Below, in pieces: positions 1-6,566 of a stretch of 12,945 nt of DNA (within the stretch, counting starts at the first letter, position 1; each line of letters begins with the position of its first letter). The stretch spans positions 1-12,945 of the forward strand of contig JACPVB010000273.1 in assembly GCA_016191985.1 (NCBI GenBank). Direction: 5' to 3'. The translations under genes were made by a program, and so were the position numbers. The notes below the pieces were generated by a model. The model searched no databases. It was not told the DNA's origin and saw nothing but the letters and a program-made list of their open reading frames with translations. The stretch comes from Chloroflexota bacterium. Its GTDB lineage: Bacteria; Chloroflexota; Anaerolineae; Anaerolineales; Villigracilaceae.

Positions 1-3000
1 ATCGTACGCCTTAATTCCAGGTTTTCAAATTTTGCCAAAACCGTGCCATCGTCGCTCAATACACGGATGCTGGCCAGTGCCCCGCGGCCATCTGCACTTG
101 CATTGACTTTTACATGACTCCAAACTTGCGACGGTAACTCTCCCGCAAAAGAAATGGATTGGACCGTGGCTGGCACATAAGCGCCCGGCTGATTCATACT
201 ATCCAGTGTGGCGAGCGCCGCGCCAAATACCTGAAGACACGCATCCAGCACCACCGCATTATTGAACGGATCGCCTCCCTCACCCGATTGCGGATTCATC
301 ACATGCCCAAATGCTTCGCCCGAGCCGGGCCTGCCCAGCCACAACTCGCGCACATTGGCAAACTTCGCGCCGTATTCGAGTCCGCGACTGCGCAGTTCGC
401 CATAGAAGACGCCAATCGCCATTTCTGAATCACGGTCAGCCAGTTCCGCTTCGACCTGGACCTGTTCCTGCTTCTCCTTCGAGGCACTGATGCGGCCTCG
501 ACAGTAGGTCACGCTGCCATCGCTGGCGGCGATGACAAACCTTGTGTCACCCTTGCCTTGCGCGGTCTGTTCCAGAGTGAGGGTAACCTTCTTCTCCTCC
601 CGGTACGAAAGCAGGAGCGGATGCGCAAAGGTCATATCCTTTACCACAACAGATTTCCAATTTTCACCGGACATGGCGGCAAACCCACGCGCGGCAATCT
701 CCACGTACCCCGTGCCGGGGAAGACGGTGGAATCTAAAACGCGATGATCCGTCCACGGGCTGGTGGTTTTCAAGCCTATTTCAAAGACGATCTTACGGGC
801 GCTGCGAGTTACAACTTTGCCAAGCAAGGGATGAAGTTCCGGCAACTCGGGCAGTTCGGCAAGTTCGCCTTCGCTTGCGGGGGCCTCCATCAATGGGAAG
901 GCATCCGGCGGCAGGTCAAGCATACCGTCAAGGTTGATCCAATATTTATCGTTGTGGAAGGGATAGAGCGGGAGCGGCACCTGTTGATACGCAGGGTTTG
1001 AGAAAAGACGGTCAAACTTCAACGGCGCGCCGTTCACATAAAGGGAGGAAAGCGTGCCAAGAAGATTGGCCGCATCCTTCTTATCCTTTCTCAATGTGGG
1101 TAATGCCTGGAATGTGGTGGAGTCAAACGATGTCACCACCGCGGTGGTCAATGCGGGATGCGGGCCGATTTCAACAATCAGGGAACACCCGGCGTCAATG
1201 ATTTTCTGCATCCCTTCGTGGAAGAGCACCGCATGGCGCATTTGCGCGCTCCAGTACTCAGGCTTGATCTCGTCGCCGAAGAAGTCACCGCTTGTGTTGG
1301 AAAGAATGGGAATTCTCGGGGAGGAAATGCGCATCGAAGTGGCAACCTGCGTCAGTTCGTCCAGAATCGGGTCCATCAAAGGCGAATGAAATGCATGCGA
1401 GACTTCGAGCGCCTTGGTTTGACGTCCCGCTGTTTGGGCCATCTCGCCAATGGCGGCAACCGCCTCAGCCCGCCCCGATACAACTACTGCGTGAGGGGCA
1501 TTGACCGCCGCTATGGTCACTTCCTCTTCCCTTCCCTGAAGCCAACGTTGAACCTGTTCGGGCGCAGCGGCAATGGCGAGCATCGCCCCGCCTTCAGGGA
1601 GCGACCCCATGAGGCGTCCGCGCGCTACAACAAAGCGTGTGGCATCCTCCAGGTCAAGGGCGTTTGCAACACAGGCGGCCACAATTTCACCGATGCTGTG
1701 CCCAATTAAATAAGAAGGTTCAACTCCCCAACGACGCAATAGCTCCGCGAGCGCATACTCAATGGCGAAGAGCGCAGGCTGAACGTAACGGGTGTTTTCA
1801 AGGTATTCAGCAGACTTCTCGCCGAATAAAACTTCCTTTAATGGCACACCCAGTTCCGGGTCCATAATGGAGGCGATGTGGTCGATTGTCTCTGCGAATT
1901 GTGGTTCGCTCTCGTAAAGTTCGCGTCCCATGCCCGCATATTGCGCTCCCTGACCGGTGAATATGAACGCGATTTTTGGTTTGATCTTGATAAAGGTCTG
2001 GCCTGTCACCAATTCCTTGACTGTGCGGCCTTCTCGCCAGGCTTGCAATCTTTGCTTGATTTCATCTTTGTCCTTGCCGATTACCGCCAGCCTTTGGCTG
2101 AGCTGTGTGCGGCCCAGTGCAGCGCTAAACGCAACATCGCGCAATGAAATGTCGTTTTCTTGATCGAGATAATCTACCCAGCGATCAACCAGTTCGTCCA
2201 ATGACGGGATTGACTTGGCCGAAATGACCACCAGTTCTCCGCCGCGCTCAAATAGATTCTGCTCTTTCGTTTCAATCTGCTCTACGTGGCCGTTGCCCTG
2301 GAAGGGGGATTCCTGCAAAATAACATGCGCGTTTGTGCCGCTATAGCCAAAGGAATTCACGCCAGCCAGACGCGGTTTTCCATTGCGCGACCAGGGAATT
2401 CTTTCTGTCGCCACTTTTACCGGCGCGTGGCTGAGATCGATATCGGGATTAAGTTTATTGAAATGGATGCTGGGGAATATTTCTTCATGATGAAGGGACA
2501 GCGCGGTTTTTACCACCCCCAGCAAACCGGCGCCTGCTTCAATGTGTCCGAAATTGCTTTTAACCGAACCTACATACAGTGTTTCATTATCAGCCCTGTC
2601 GGGTCCATAGACATTCACGATGGCGCTCATTTCAATCGGATCGCCCACTGGCGTCCCGGTTCCATGGGCCTCGACATATCCAATATCGTTCGGGTTTACG
2701 CCGACACGTGCCAGCGCGTTCCGAATCACCTTCTCCTGCGAGCGTCCATTTGGAGCGGTGAGAGCGGGCGTTTTGCCGTCCTGGTTTACTGCTGTTCCAA
2801 CAATGCTGGCAAGGATGCGATCTCCCCTTGCAATGGCATCGGACTGCCTGCGCAAAATAACCGCCACACATCCTTCACCGCGAATATAGCCGTCCGCGGA
2901 TGCGTCGAATGTTGCGCAACGCCCGGAGCGGGACATGAGTCCCAGTTTTGAAAAAGCGATATGAATTGCCGGATGCAGGATGATATTTACCCCCGCCACG

Positions 3001-3632
3001 ATTGCGGTATCGCAATCACCCGCAAGAATGCTCTGGCGCGCCAAATGCAATGCGACCAGTGAACTGGAGCAGGCTGTGTCAAGCGTCAGGCAGGGGCCTT
3101 CCAGCCCGAGAAAATGGGAAATGCGTCCGGCGGCAATGCTCATCGCATCCCCCATTGCATCGTAGGCATTGATGCCCATCGGGCCTTCGAACACACCTTT
3201 TAGGTGAGAATAACCGTTCGTATTCATCATTGCCAAAAATACCCCCGTGTTACTGTTCATCAACTCTTCGGCAGGCTGGCCGGCGTCTTCCAGAGCGTGC
3301 CATACCGTTTGTAAAAGTATGCGCTGCTGGGGATCCATGCGGGCGGCTTCCGAATCGTTTACCCCAAAGAATCCGGGGTCAAAGAGATAAACATCTTCAA
3401 CAAATCCCCCTCTGCGCACATAAGTCTTGCCTGGTGAAAGTGGATCGGGATCATAAAAGGCCTCGACATTCCACCGGTCAGATGGTATCTCAGTGATTAA
3501 GTCGCGGCCTTCCCGCAAAGCTGTGAGCAATCCCTCCTTATTTACGATCCTTCCCGGAAGCCGGCAGCCAACACCAATAAGTGCTATTGGCTCGGGACCA
3601 TCGCTTGAACGTTGTTGCTGATAAGAAATCAT
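1..3632 (-). CDS. Type I polyketide synthase, N-terminal part (KS-AT-DH), cut by window edge
   Basis: The frame is open from ATG (3632-3630) to the window edge, giving 1,210 codons. It builds a carbon chain by decarboxylative condensation on a carrier domain that lies outside the window. A ketosynthase occupies about residues 14-440, with active-site Cys188 in DTACSSS, His323 in HGTGT and His363 in NFGH. An acyltransferase follows at about 554-880, with GQGAQ at 560-564, Ser646 in GHSIG and HAFH at 746-749; HAFH and the Ile in GHSIG are the malonyl-CoA signature. A dehydratase starts near 934 (HPLLG), with His963 and Asp1130 in DACLQ as the expected pair. The position after the DH histidine that is usually Gly (HxxxGxxxxP) is Asp. 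The KS begins almost at the N terminus, with no loading or obvious docking domain. KS-AT-DH order fits a reducing module, iterative or modular. The family is certain; the product is unknown. Confidence 0.97.
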   Translation of the reverse strand, partial: MISYQQQRSSDGPEPIALIGVGCRLPGRIVNKEGLLTALREGRDLITEIPSDRWNVEAFYDPDPLSPGKTYVRRGGFVEDVYLFDPGFFGVNDSEAARMDPQQRILLQTVWHALEDAGQPAEELMNSNTGVFLAMMNTNGYSHLKGVFEGPMGINAYDAMGDAMSIAAGRISHFLGLEGPCLTLDTACSSSLVALHLARQSILAGDCDTAIVAGVNIILHPAIHIAFSKLGLMSRSGRCATFDASADGYIRGEGCVAVILRRQSDAIARGDRILASIVGTAVNQDGKTPALTAPNGRSQEKVIRNALARVGVNPNDIGYVEAHGTGTPVGDPIEMSAIVNVYGPDRADNETLYVGSVKSNFGHIEAGAGLLGVVKTALSLHHEEIFPSIHFNKLNPDIDLSHAPVKVATERIPWSRNGKPRLAGVNSFGYSGTNAHVILQESPFQGNGHVEQIETKEQNLFERGGELVVISAKSIPSLDELVDRWVDYLDQENDISLRDVAFSAALGRTQLSQRLAVIGKDKDEIKQRLQAWREGRTVKELVTGQTFIKIKPKIAFIFTGQGAQYAGMGRELYESEPQFAETIDHIASIMDPELGVPLKEVLFGEKSAEYLENTRYVQPALFAIEYALAELLRRWGVEPSYLIGHSIGEIVAACVANALDLEDATRFVVARGRLMGSLPEGGAMLAIAAAPEQVQRWLQGREEEVTIAAVNAPHAVVVSGRAEAVAAIGEMAQTAGRQTKALEVSHAFHSPLMDPILDELTQVATSMRISSPRIPILSNTSGDFFGDEIKPEYWSAQMRHAVLFHEGMQKIIDAGCSLIVEIGPHPALTTAVVTSFDSTTFQALPTLRKDKKDAANLLGTLSSLYVNGAPLKFDRLFSNPAYQQVPLPLYPFHNDKYWINLDGMLDLPPDAFPLMEAPASEGELAELPELPELHPLLGKVVTRSARKIVFEIGLKTTSPWTDHRVLDSTVFPGTGYVEIAARGFAAMSGENWKSVVVKDMTFAHPLLLSYREEKKVTLTLEQTAQGKGDTRFVIAASDGSVTYCRGRISASKEKQEQVQVEAELADRDSEMAIGVFYGELRSRGLEYGAKFANVRELWLGRPGSGEAFGHVMNPQSGEGGDPFNNAVVLDACLQVFGAALATLDSMNQPGAYVPATVQSISFAGELPSQVWSHVKVNASADGRGALASIRVLSDDGTVLAKFENLELRRT

Positions 3633-3637
3633 TTTTA

Positions 3638-3643
3638 CTCTCC
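3638..3643 (-). promoter_or_regulatory. Ribosome binding site of the PKS gene
   Basis: On the minus strand GGAGAG lies 5 nt before the ATG at 3632. This supports that start, and the KS homology begins only about 13 residues later. Confidence 0.75.
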
Positions 3644-3722
3644 AGTAAATAAATTAAGGCTGGTGATGATGCTTATAGTTAACGACACGTTCTCTTGCAA
3701 ATTTTATATGCCCCATGATGTG

Positions 3723-3775
3723 TGAATTGACATAATTCAAACAAATAAGATACAATAAATCATAATATTGAATTA
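3723..3775. repeat. TGAATT half-sites around the divergent promoters (possible operator)
   Basis: TGAATT (3723-3728) and AATTCA (3734-3739) form a 6-bp inverted repeat with a 5-bp spacer that covers the plus-strand -35 element. The longer TAATTCAA (3733-3740) is repeated inverted as TTGAATTA (3768-3775), bracketing the plus-strand -10. The three half-site centres are 11 and 35 bp apart. Such a layout could bind a dimeric regulator of both directions. The region is AT-rich, so chance repeats are possible. Confidence 0.3.
3727..3756 (+). promoter_or_regulatory. Candidate sigma70-type promoter of the plus-strand operon
   Basis: A perfect TTGACA (3727-3732) and TACAAT (3751-3756) are separated by 18 nt. 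Predicted transcription starts near 3763, about 110 nt before the first long gene. It is the best promoter-like pair in the divergent intergenic region for the plus strand. Confidence 0.5.
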
Positions 3776-3788
3776 GTCCAACTGTCAA
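3762..3788 (-). promoter_or_regulatory. Candidate promoter for the PKS gene
   Basis: Reading the minus strand, a perfect TTGACA (complement of 3783-3788) is followed after 15 nt by TATTAT (complement of 3762-3767). The spacer is shorter than the ideal 17. Shifting to TTATGA gives 17 nt but a poorer -10. It would leave a 5' leader of roughly 120 nt. It overlaps the downstream part of the opposing promoter region. Confidence 0.4.
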
Positions 3789-3820
3789 TCCCTACTTAAG
3801 TAGCAGTATTTATCTCTCCA

Positions 3821-3843
3821 TCAGGTAAAATGAAAAAACCTGA
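3821..3843 (+). other. Small hairpin in the operon leader
   Basis: TCAGGT (3821-3826) and ACCTGA (3838-3843) are a perfect 6-bp inverted repeat with an 11-nt A-rich loop. A 10-nt palindrome, TATAATTATA, follows at 3848-3857. Both lie in the predicted 5' leader, and the hairpin loop contains the start codon of a possible 13-codon leader ORF. The stem is short, so its function is uncertain. Confidence 0.25.
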
Positions 3844-3871
3844 CCCATATAATTATAGAAAGCGAGGATAA
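3830..3871 (+). CDS. Possible 13-codon leader peptide upstream of the operon
   Basis: ATG at 3830 opens a frame encoding MKKPDPYNYRKRG and ends at TAA 3869-3871, one base before the ATG of the next gene (3873). It runs through that gene's ribosome binding site (cgagga). A weak AGG lies 4 nt before its own ATG. The peptide is small, basic and tyrosine-containing, and I recognise no family. Its position suggests translational coupling or a regulatory upstream ORF, but a 13-codon frame can occur by chance. Confidence 0.25.
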   Translation: MKKPDPYNYRKRG

Positions 3872-3872
3872 C

Positions 3873-4187
3873 ATGGCTGAAGAAACGATAGTAGCATCCG
3901 CTGAGATGACCCAGCCCGTCATCATTGACTTGGGGAAACAAAAGGCCCGCGTTCTGAAAGAATTAAAAAAAGGGGAGGGAAAACTATGGGCTGAGGTCGT
4001 GGATGTGGTTGAAGAAGTAAAGGATATGCTCGGCGCTGAGGCGGATGGTAAAGTGCTCGTCCCAATCGTGATGCTTTACCAGGAAAAATCCACGCGCCGG
4101 CGCCTGGACCTCGACAAAATTCTCTTCCCCCTCCTGGATGATGAAGAGGACGATGAAGAGGATGATGACGATGATGAGGAGGTATAG
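3873..4187 (+). CDS. Small protein with a polyacidic C-terminal tail (104 aa)
   Basis: I do not recognise a function. The ATG at 3873 is preceded by GCGAGGA at a good distance. The N-terminal half carries a conserved-looking stretch, QPVIID (14-19) followed by GKQKARVLKELKKG, then an amphipathic helical segment (about 36-55) and a hydrophobic strand-like stretch, VLVPIVMLY (61-69). The protein ends in 15 consecutive Asp/Glu residues (89-103) and a final Val. It has no signal peptide or membrane span, so it is probably cytoplasmic. It is the first gene of the operon, 2 nt from the next gene, whose ribosome binding site lies in the acidic-tail codons. It may belong to one of the small domain-of-unknown-function families found beside polyketide synthases, possibly DUF6200, but that is recalled and not checked. 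Confidence 0.85.
   Translation: MAEETIVASAEMTQPVIIDLGKQKARVLKELKKGEGKLWAEVVDVVEEVKDMLGAEADGKVLVPIVMLYQEKSTRRRLDLDKILFPLLDDEEDDEEDDDDDEEV
4177..4182 (+). promoter_or_regulatory. Ribosome binding site inside the acidic tail of the preceding gene
   Basis: A full AGGAGG lies within the last Glu-Glu-Val codons of the 104-aa gene, 7 nt before the ATG at 4190. Translation of the two small genes is therefore probably coupled. Confidence 0.8.
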
Positions 4188-4189
4188 CC

Positions 4190-4642
4190 ATGACTGAATC
4201 CAATAAAAAGAAAGTATTGCTGTTAAACCGATCCCGTGGCAAGCTGCAAACCAGTCTTCAACCCATTGTCCTGGATTACAAGGAACGCAAAAAGAAAAAG
4301 AAGACGGATGAGGGAGACGAGAAAGAACAGTATTCTGAAGGCTTGGAGGATATCCAACGCCTGGAAGGGGATGCCATGCGCATTGCCCAACGATCTGCAA
4401 GAGCGCTTTCAAAGGGATTGGATACATATGAGCAGGAGCGTAAACGCTCAGCCAAAGAGAAAAAAGACGGCGCCATCGAAGACTTTGTCCATAATTCCGC
4501 CAAGGCTACCAGCGTTTATATGAAGGAAGCCAGTGAAATCCCTGTTGATATTGCCGAGTCGTTGAACACAAGCTCCTACCAGAAAAGACTTCGCGACAAT
4601 CTGCGCCAGGTATCCAAAGTTATTCGTCTGTTCCGTATCTGA
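4190..4642 (+). CDS. Small lysine-rich helical protein (150 aa)
   Basis: I do not recognise a function. The ATG at 4190 has an ideal ribosome binding site and starts 2 nt after the upstream stop. The N terminus has NKKKVLLLNRSRGKL (5-19), then QPIVLD (24-29), which resembles QPVIID in the upstream protein, and a strongly basic patch (31-38, seven of eight residues Lys or Arg). The rest (about 50-150) is predominantly helix-forming and charged, suggesting a coiled or phasin-like helical rod. It ends in a basic-hydrophobic segment, VSKVIRLFRI (141-150). It has no signal peptide or membrane span. The charge patch is opposite to the acidic tail of the preceding protein, which suggests a complex. 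A link to DUF6312 is conceivable but unverified. Confidence 0.85.
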   Translation: MTESNKKKVLLLNRSRGKLQTSLQPIVLDYKERKKKKKTDEGDEKEQYSEGLEDIQRLEGDAMRIAQRSARALSKGLDTYEQERKRSAKEKKDGAIEDFVHNSAKATSVYMKEASEIPVDIAESLNTSSYQKRLRDNLRQVSKVIRLFRI

Positions 4643-4710
4643 AATCCAATCAACCGCCATCGAAGCCCAAATCAGCCGGATGATCACAAGCAACTGAAAC
4701 AGTTGAGTGA

Positions 4711-6564
4711 ATGATGCATGATTCCCATGAGCCTGTAAGCAATGGTCAACGTGCTGGAGTGTTGGCCGGATTACCCCGCCGTCGGACCATTGAGGTTTCG
4801 GTTGGGGATGCATCCCTCTCTCAGATGCGGTTTGTTTCCTTCAAGGTAAACCACTTCCGTTCCTTTATAAGTCTCTTTCGCTGGTACCATCTCCTCCTCC
4901 ATTTCCTATTTAACATCGTTATCGATCTCCTGTTGGGCAGGGATACCCCGAAGCGGCGCGCCCTGTGGCTGCGACGCGCATTCGAACGAAAGGGAGGCTC
5001 ATTTGTAAAATTTGGGCTTCATCTTTCCCTGCGCCTTGATTTCGTCCCCTGGGTATATTGCAACGAACTATCCTGCATGACCGATCGGATGAAACCTTTC
5101 CCAGTGGAACAGGCTGTGGAAACCATCGAACGCTCCACGGGCAAGCCGCTTTCTGCAATTTTTCTCCAGTTCGATCCCGAACCCATCTCATCATCATCGA
5201 TTGACAACATCTATCAGGCCATGTTTCATGATGGGACAAAAGCCATCGTTAAAGTGCGACGCCCCGGGGTTGGCGAGCAGTTCATGTCTGACCTCGAGGC
5301 GTTTGACTGGCTTTTGTCCATCGCGGAATTTCTGACAATATTTCGTCCGGGACTCACCGATGGAATGTTGATGGAATTTCGAAACCACCTGCTCGAAGAA
5401 TTGGATTTTGTACAGGAGGCGCGCCGGCAGGATGCCTTTCGACGCGCTGCGGCGGAATCCCGCAAGAATTTCTTTTCCGCGCCCCGCATCCGCCTGGACC
5501 TGACGACTGAGGAGGTGATGATCAATGAATTCGCCAGCGGAATGTGGCTCTGGGAACTGCTGACCGCGGTGGAGCATGGGGATGAGAGTGTATTGGCCCG
5601 TGCGGAGGAAATGAACATCGATCCCGAACTGGTCGCAAAGCGGTTGTTGTGGGTGAACTATTGGAGCTGGAGTGAAAATTTATTTTTTCACGCCGACCCC
5701 AACCCGGACTATGTGATCGTAGGCCGGAACAGCACCATATATTTTATTAACTTTACATCGACCGGGACGTTAAGCCGGGCGAAGCGCCAGGCTTTGCGGC
5801 AAAATTTGGATTATGCCTGGGAACGCGATCCGCAAAATATGGCGCGTGCCACGCTTGTATTGCTCGAACCCCTGCCGCCGATTGATTTGATCGAACTGAT
5901 TCAGGAATTGGAGACGTATAACTGGGAATTGGTGTACGCTCTGGAGGCCGCGCCTCACAGCATTTCGTGGCAGGAGCGCACCTCCGCTGTTCAGTGGGCG
6001 GGGATGGTGCAGCTCGTTCGCAAGTATGGAATTACGATTGATATTCAGGTATTGAGGTTTATCCGCGCCACACTGCTGATCGAATCAATGGCGGCGCGTT
6101 TGCATCGTGAGATCAATTTCCTGGAGCAATACCAGAAGTTCAGGGGATATCGAGCGGAACAGTCCCGCCGCCGTGTGACCGATTCGGTGCTGGACCAAAT
6201 GGATGGAAAAGGGACCGAGCAAACGATCATTCGCATGGACCGCATTGCGCAGGCCGCGCGGAGCCTGGTCTTCCGCACGTCGCATATGTTGTCGCTGCCT
6301 TCGGTTAACTTTAATTCCCTGATGAGCAAATGGTCTTATGCGGTCTACACATTGCTTCTTTTTTTTGGTCAGACGGCGGTGCTTACCCTGGCGTTTTTCT
6401 TAATCATGGGCGCGCAATCATATGTTGATGGGCAACAGCCTTTGAATGTCCTCGATATTTTTCAGACGGTGATCGCGAATCCCGTCTATCAGGTTCTTCT
6501 TCTTGTGGCGGTATTTGTAAGCGGTAGAACGGTTCTATACCGATTGGATGATAAAGAGATTTGA
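4711..6564 (+). CDS. UbiB/ABC1/AarF-family pseudokinase with C-terminal membrane hairpin (617 aa)
   Basis: It has the UbiB/ABC1 (COQ8/ADCK) atypical-kinase fold and aligns along its length with the next gene. The ATP-binding Lys is kept (Lys181 in VKVRRP), as is EELDF (229-233). However, the diagnostic KxGQ motif is KFGL (100-103), and the Ala-rich loop (PIxSASxA) is PISSSSID (158-165). The catalytic HxDxHPxN is HADPNPDY (327-334), losing the His and the metal-binding Asn. The DFG Asp is lost (NFT, 347-349). This is more than a single error, and the frame is intact, so it looks like a maintained pseudokinase. Two membrane helices lie at about 542-566 and 588-605. The start at 4711 has only a weak ribosome binding site; ATG 4825 (residue 39) is an alternative. 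It lies 68 nt after the small-protein pair. The role is probably allosteric or structural, partnering the intact paralogue (inference). Confidence 0.93.
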   Translation: MMHDSHEPVSNGQRAGVLAGLPRRRTIEVSVGDASLSQMRFVSFKVNHFRSFISLFRWYHLLLHFLFNIVIDLLLGRDTPKRRALWLRRAFERKGGSFVKFGLHLSLRLDFVPWVYCNELSCMTDRMKPFPVEQAVETIERSTGKPLSAIFLQFDPEPISSSSIDNIYQAMFHDGTKAIVKVRRPGVGEQFMSDLEAFDWLLSIAEFLTIFRPGLTDGMLMEFRNHLLEELDFVQEARRQDAFRRAAAESRKNFFSAPRIRLDLTTEEVMINEFASGMWLWELLTAVEHGDESVLARAEEMNIDPELVAKRLLWVNYWSWSENLFFHADPNPDYVIVGRNSTIYFINFTSTGTLSRAKRQALRQNLDYAWERDPQNMARATLVLLEPLPPIDLIELIQELETYNWELVYALEAAPHSISWQERTSAVQWAGMVQLVRKYGITIDIQVLRFIRATLLIESMAARLHREINFLEQYQKFRGYRAEQSRRRVTDSVLDQMDGKGTEQTIIRMDRIAQAARSLVFRTSHMLSLPSVNFNSLMSKWSYAVYTLLLFFGQTAVLTLAFFLIMGAQSYVDGQQPLNVLDIFQTVIANPVYQVLLLVAVFVSGRTVLYRLDDKEI

Positions 6565-6566
6565 TT

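Noticed and set aside
159..3496. Many plus-strand open frames of 60-221 codons across the left third (for example 2286-2951 and 1158-1709)
   Set aside because: They lie opposite the continuous PKS frame, whose catalytic motifs are all in place; none shows a recognisable domain of its own.
3848..3853. TATAAT at 3848 as the operon -10 element
   Set aside because: There is no acceptable -35 about 17 nt upstream; the pair at 3727/3751 fits better. It is part of a 10-nt AT palindrome.
4691..4705. CAACTG-AAA-CAGTTG hairpin as a terminator inside the operon
   Set aside because: It has a 6-bp stem and no T tract, and lies directly before the next start codon.
3922..4813. Minus-strand frames opposite the two small genes and the start of the first UbiB gene (for example 3984-4427, 4448-4813)
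   Set aside because: They mirror low-complexity acidic and lysine-rich codons; they lack ribosome binding sites and family features, while the plus-strand genes are tightly coupled.
4711..6564. Calling the first UbiB gene an active kinase
   Set aside because: KxGQ, HPxN and DFG are all altered at essential positions; only the ATP-binding lysine remains.
6561..6566. TTG at 6561 as start of the intact UbiB gene
   Set aside because: ATG 6567 is better spaced from AAGAGA and is a stronger start codon.
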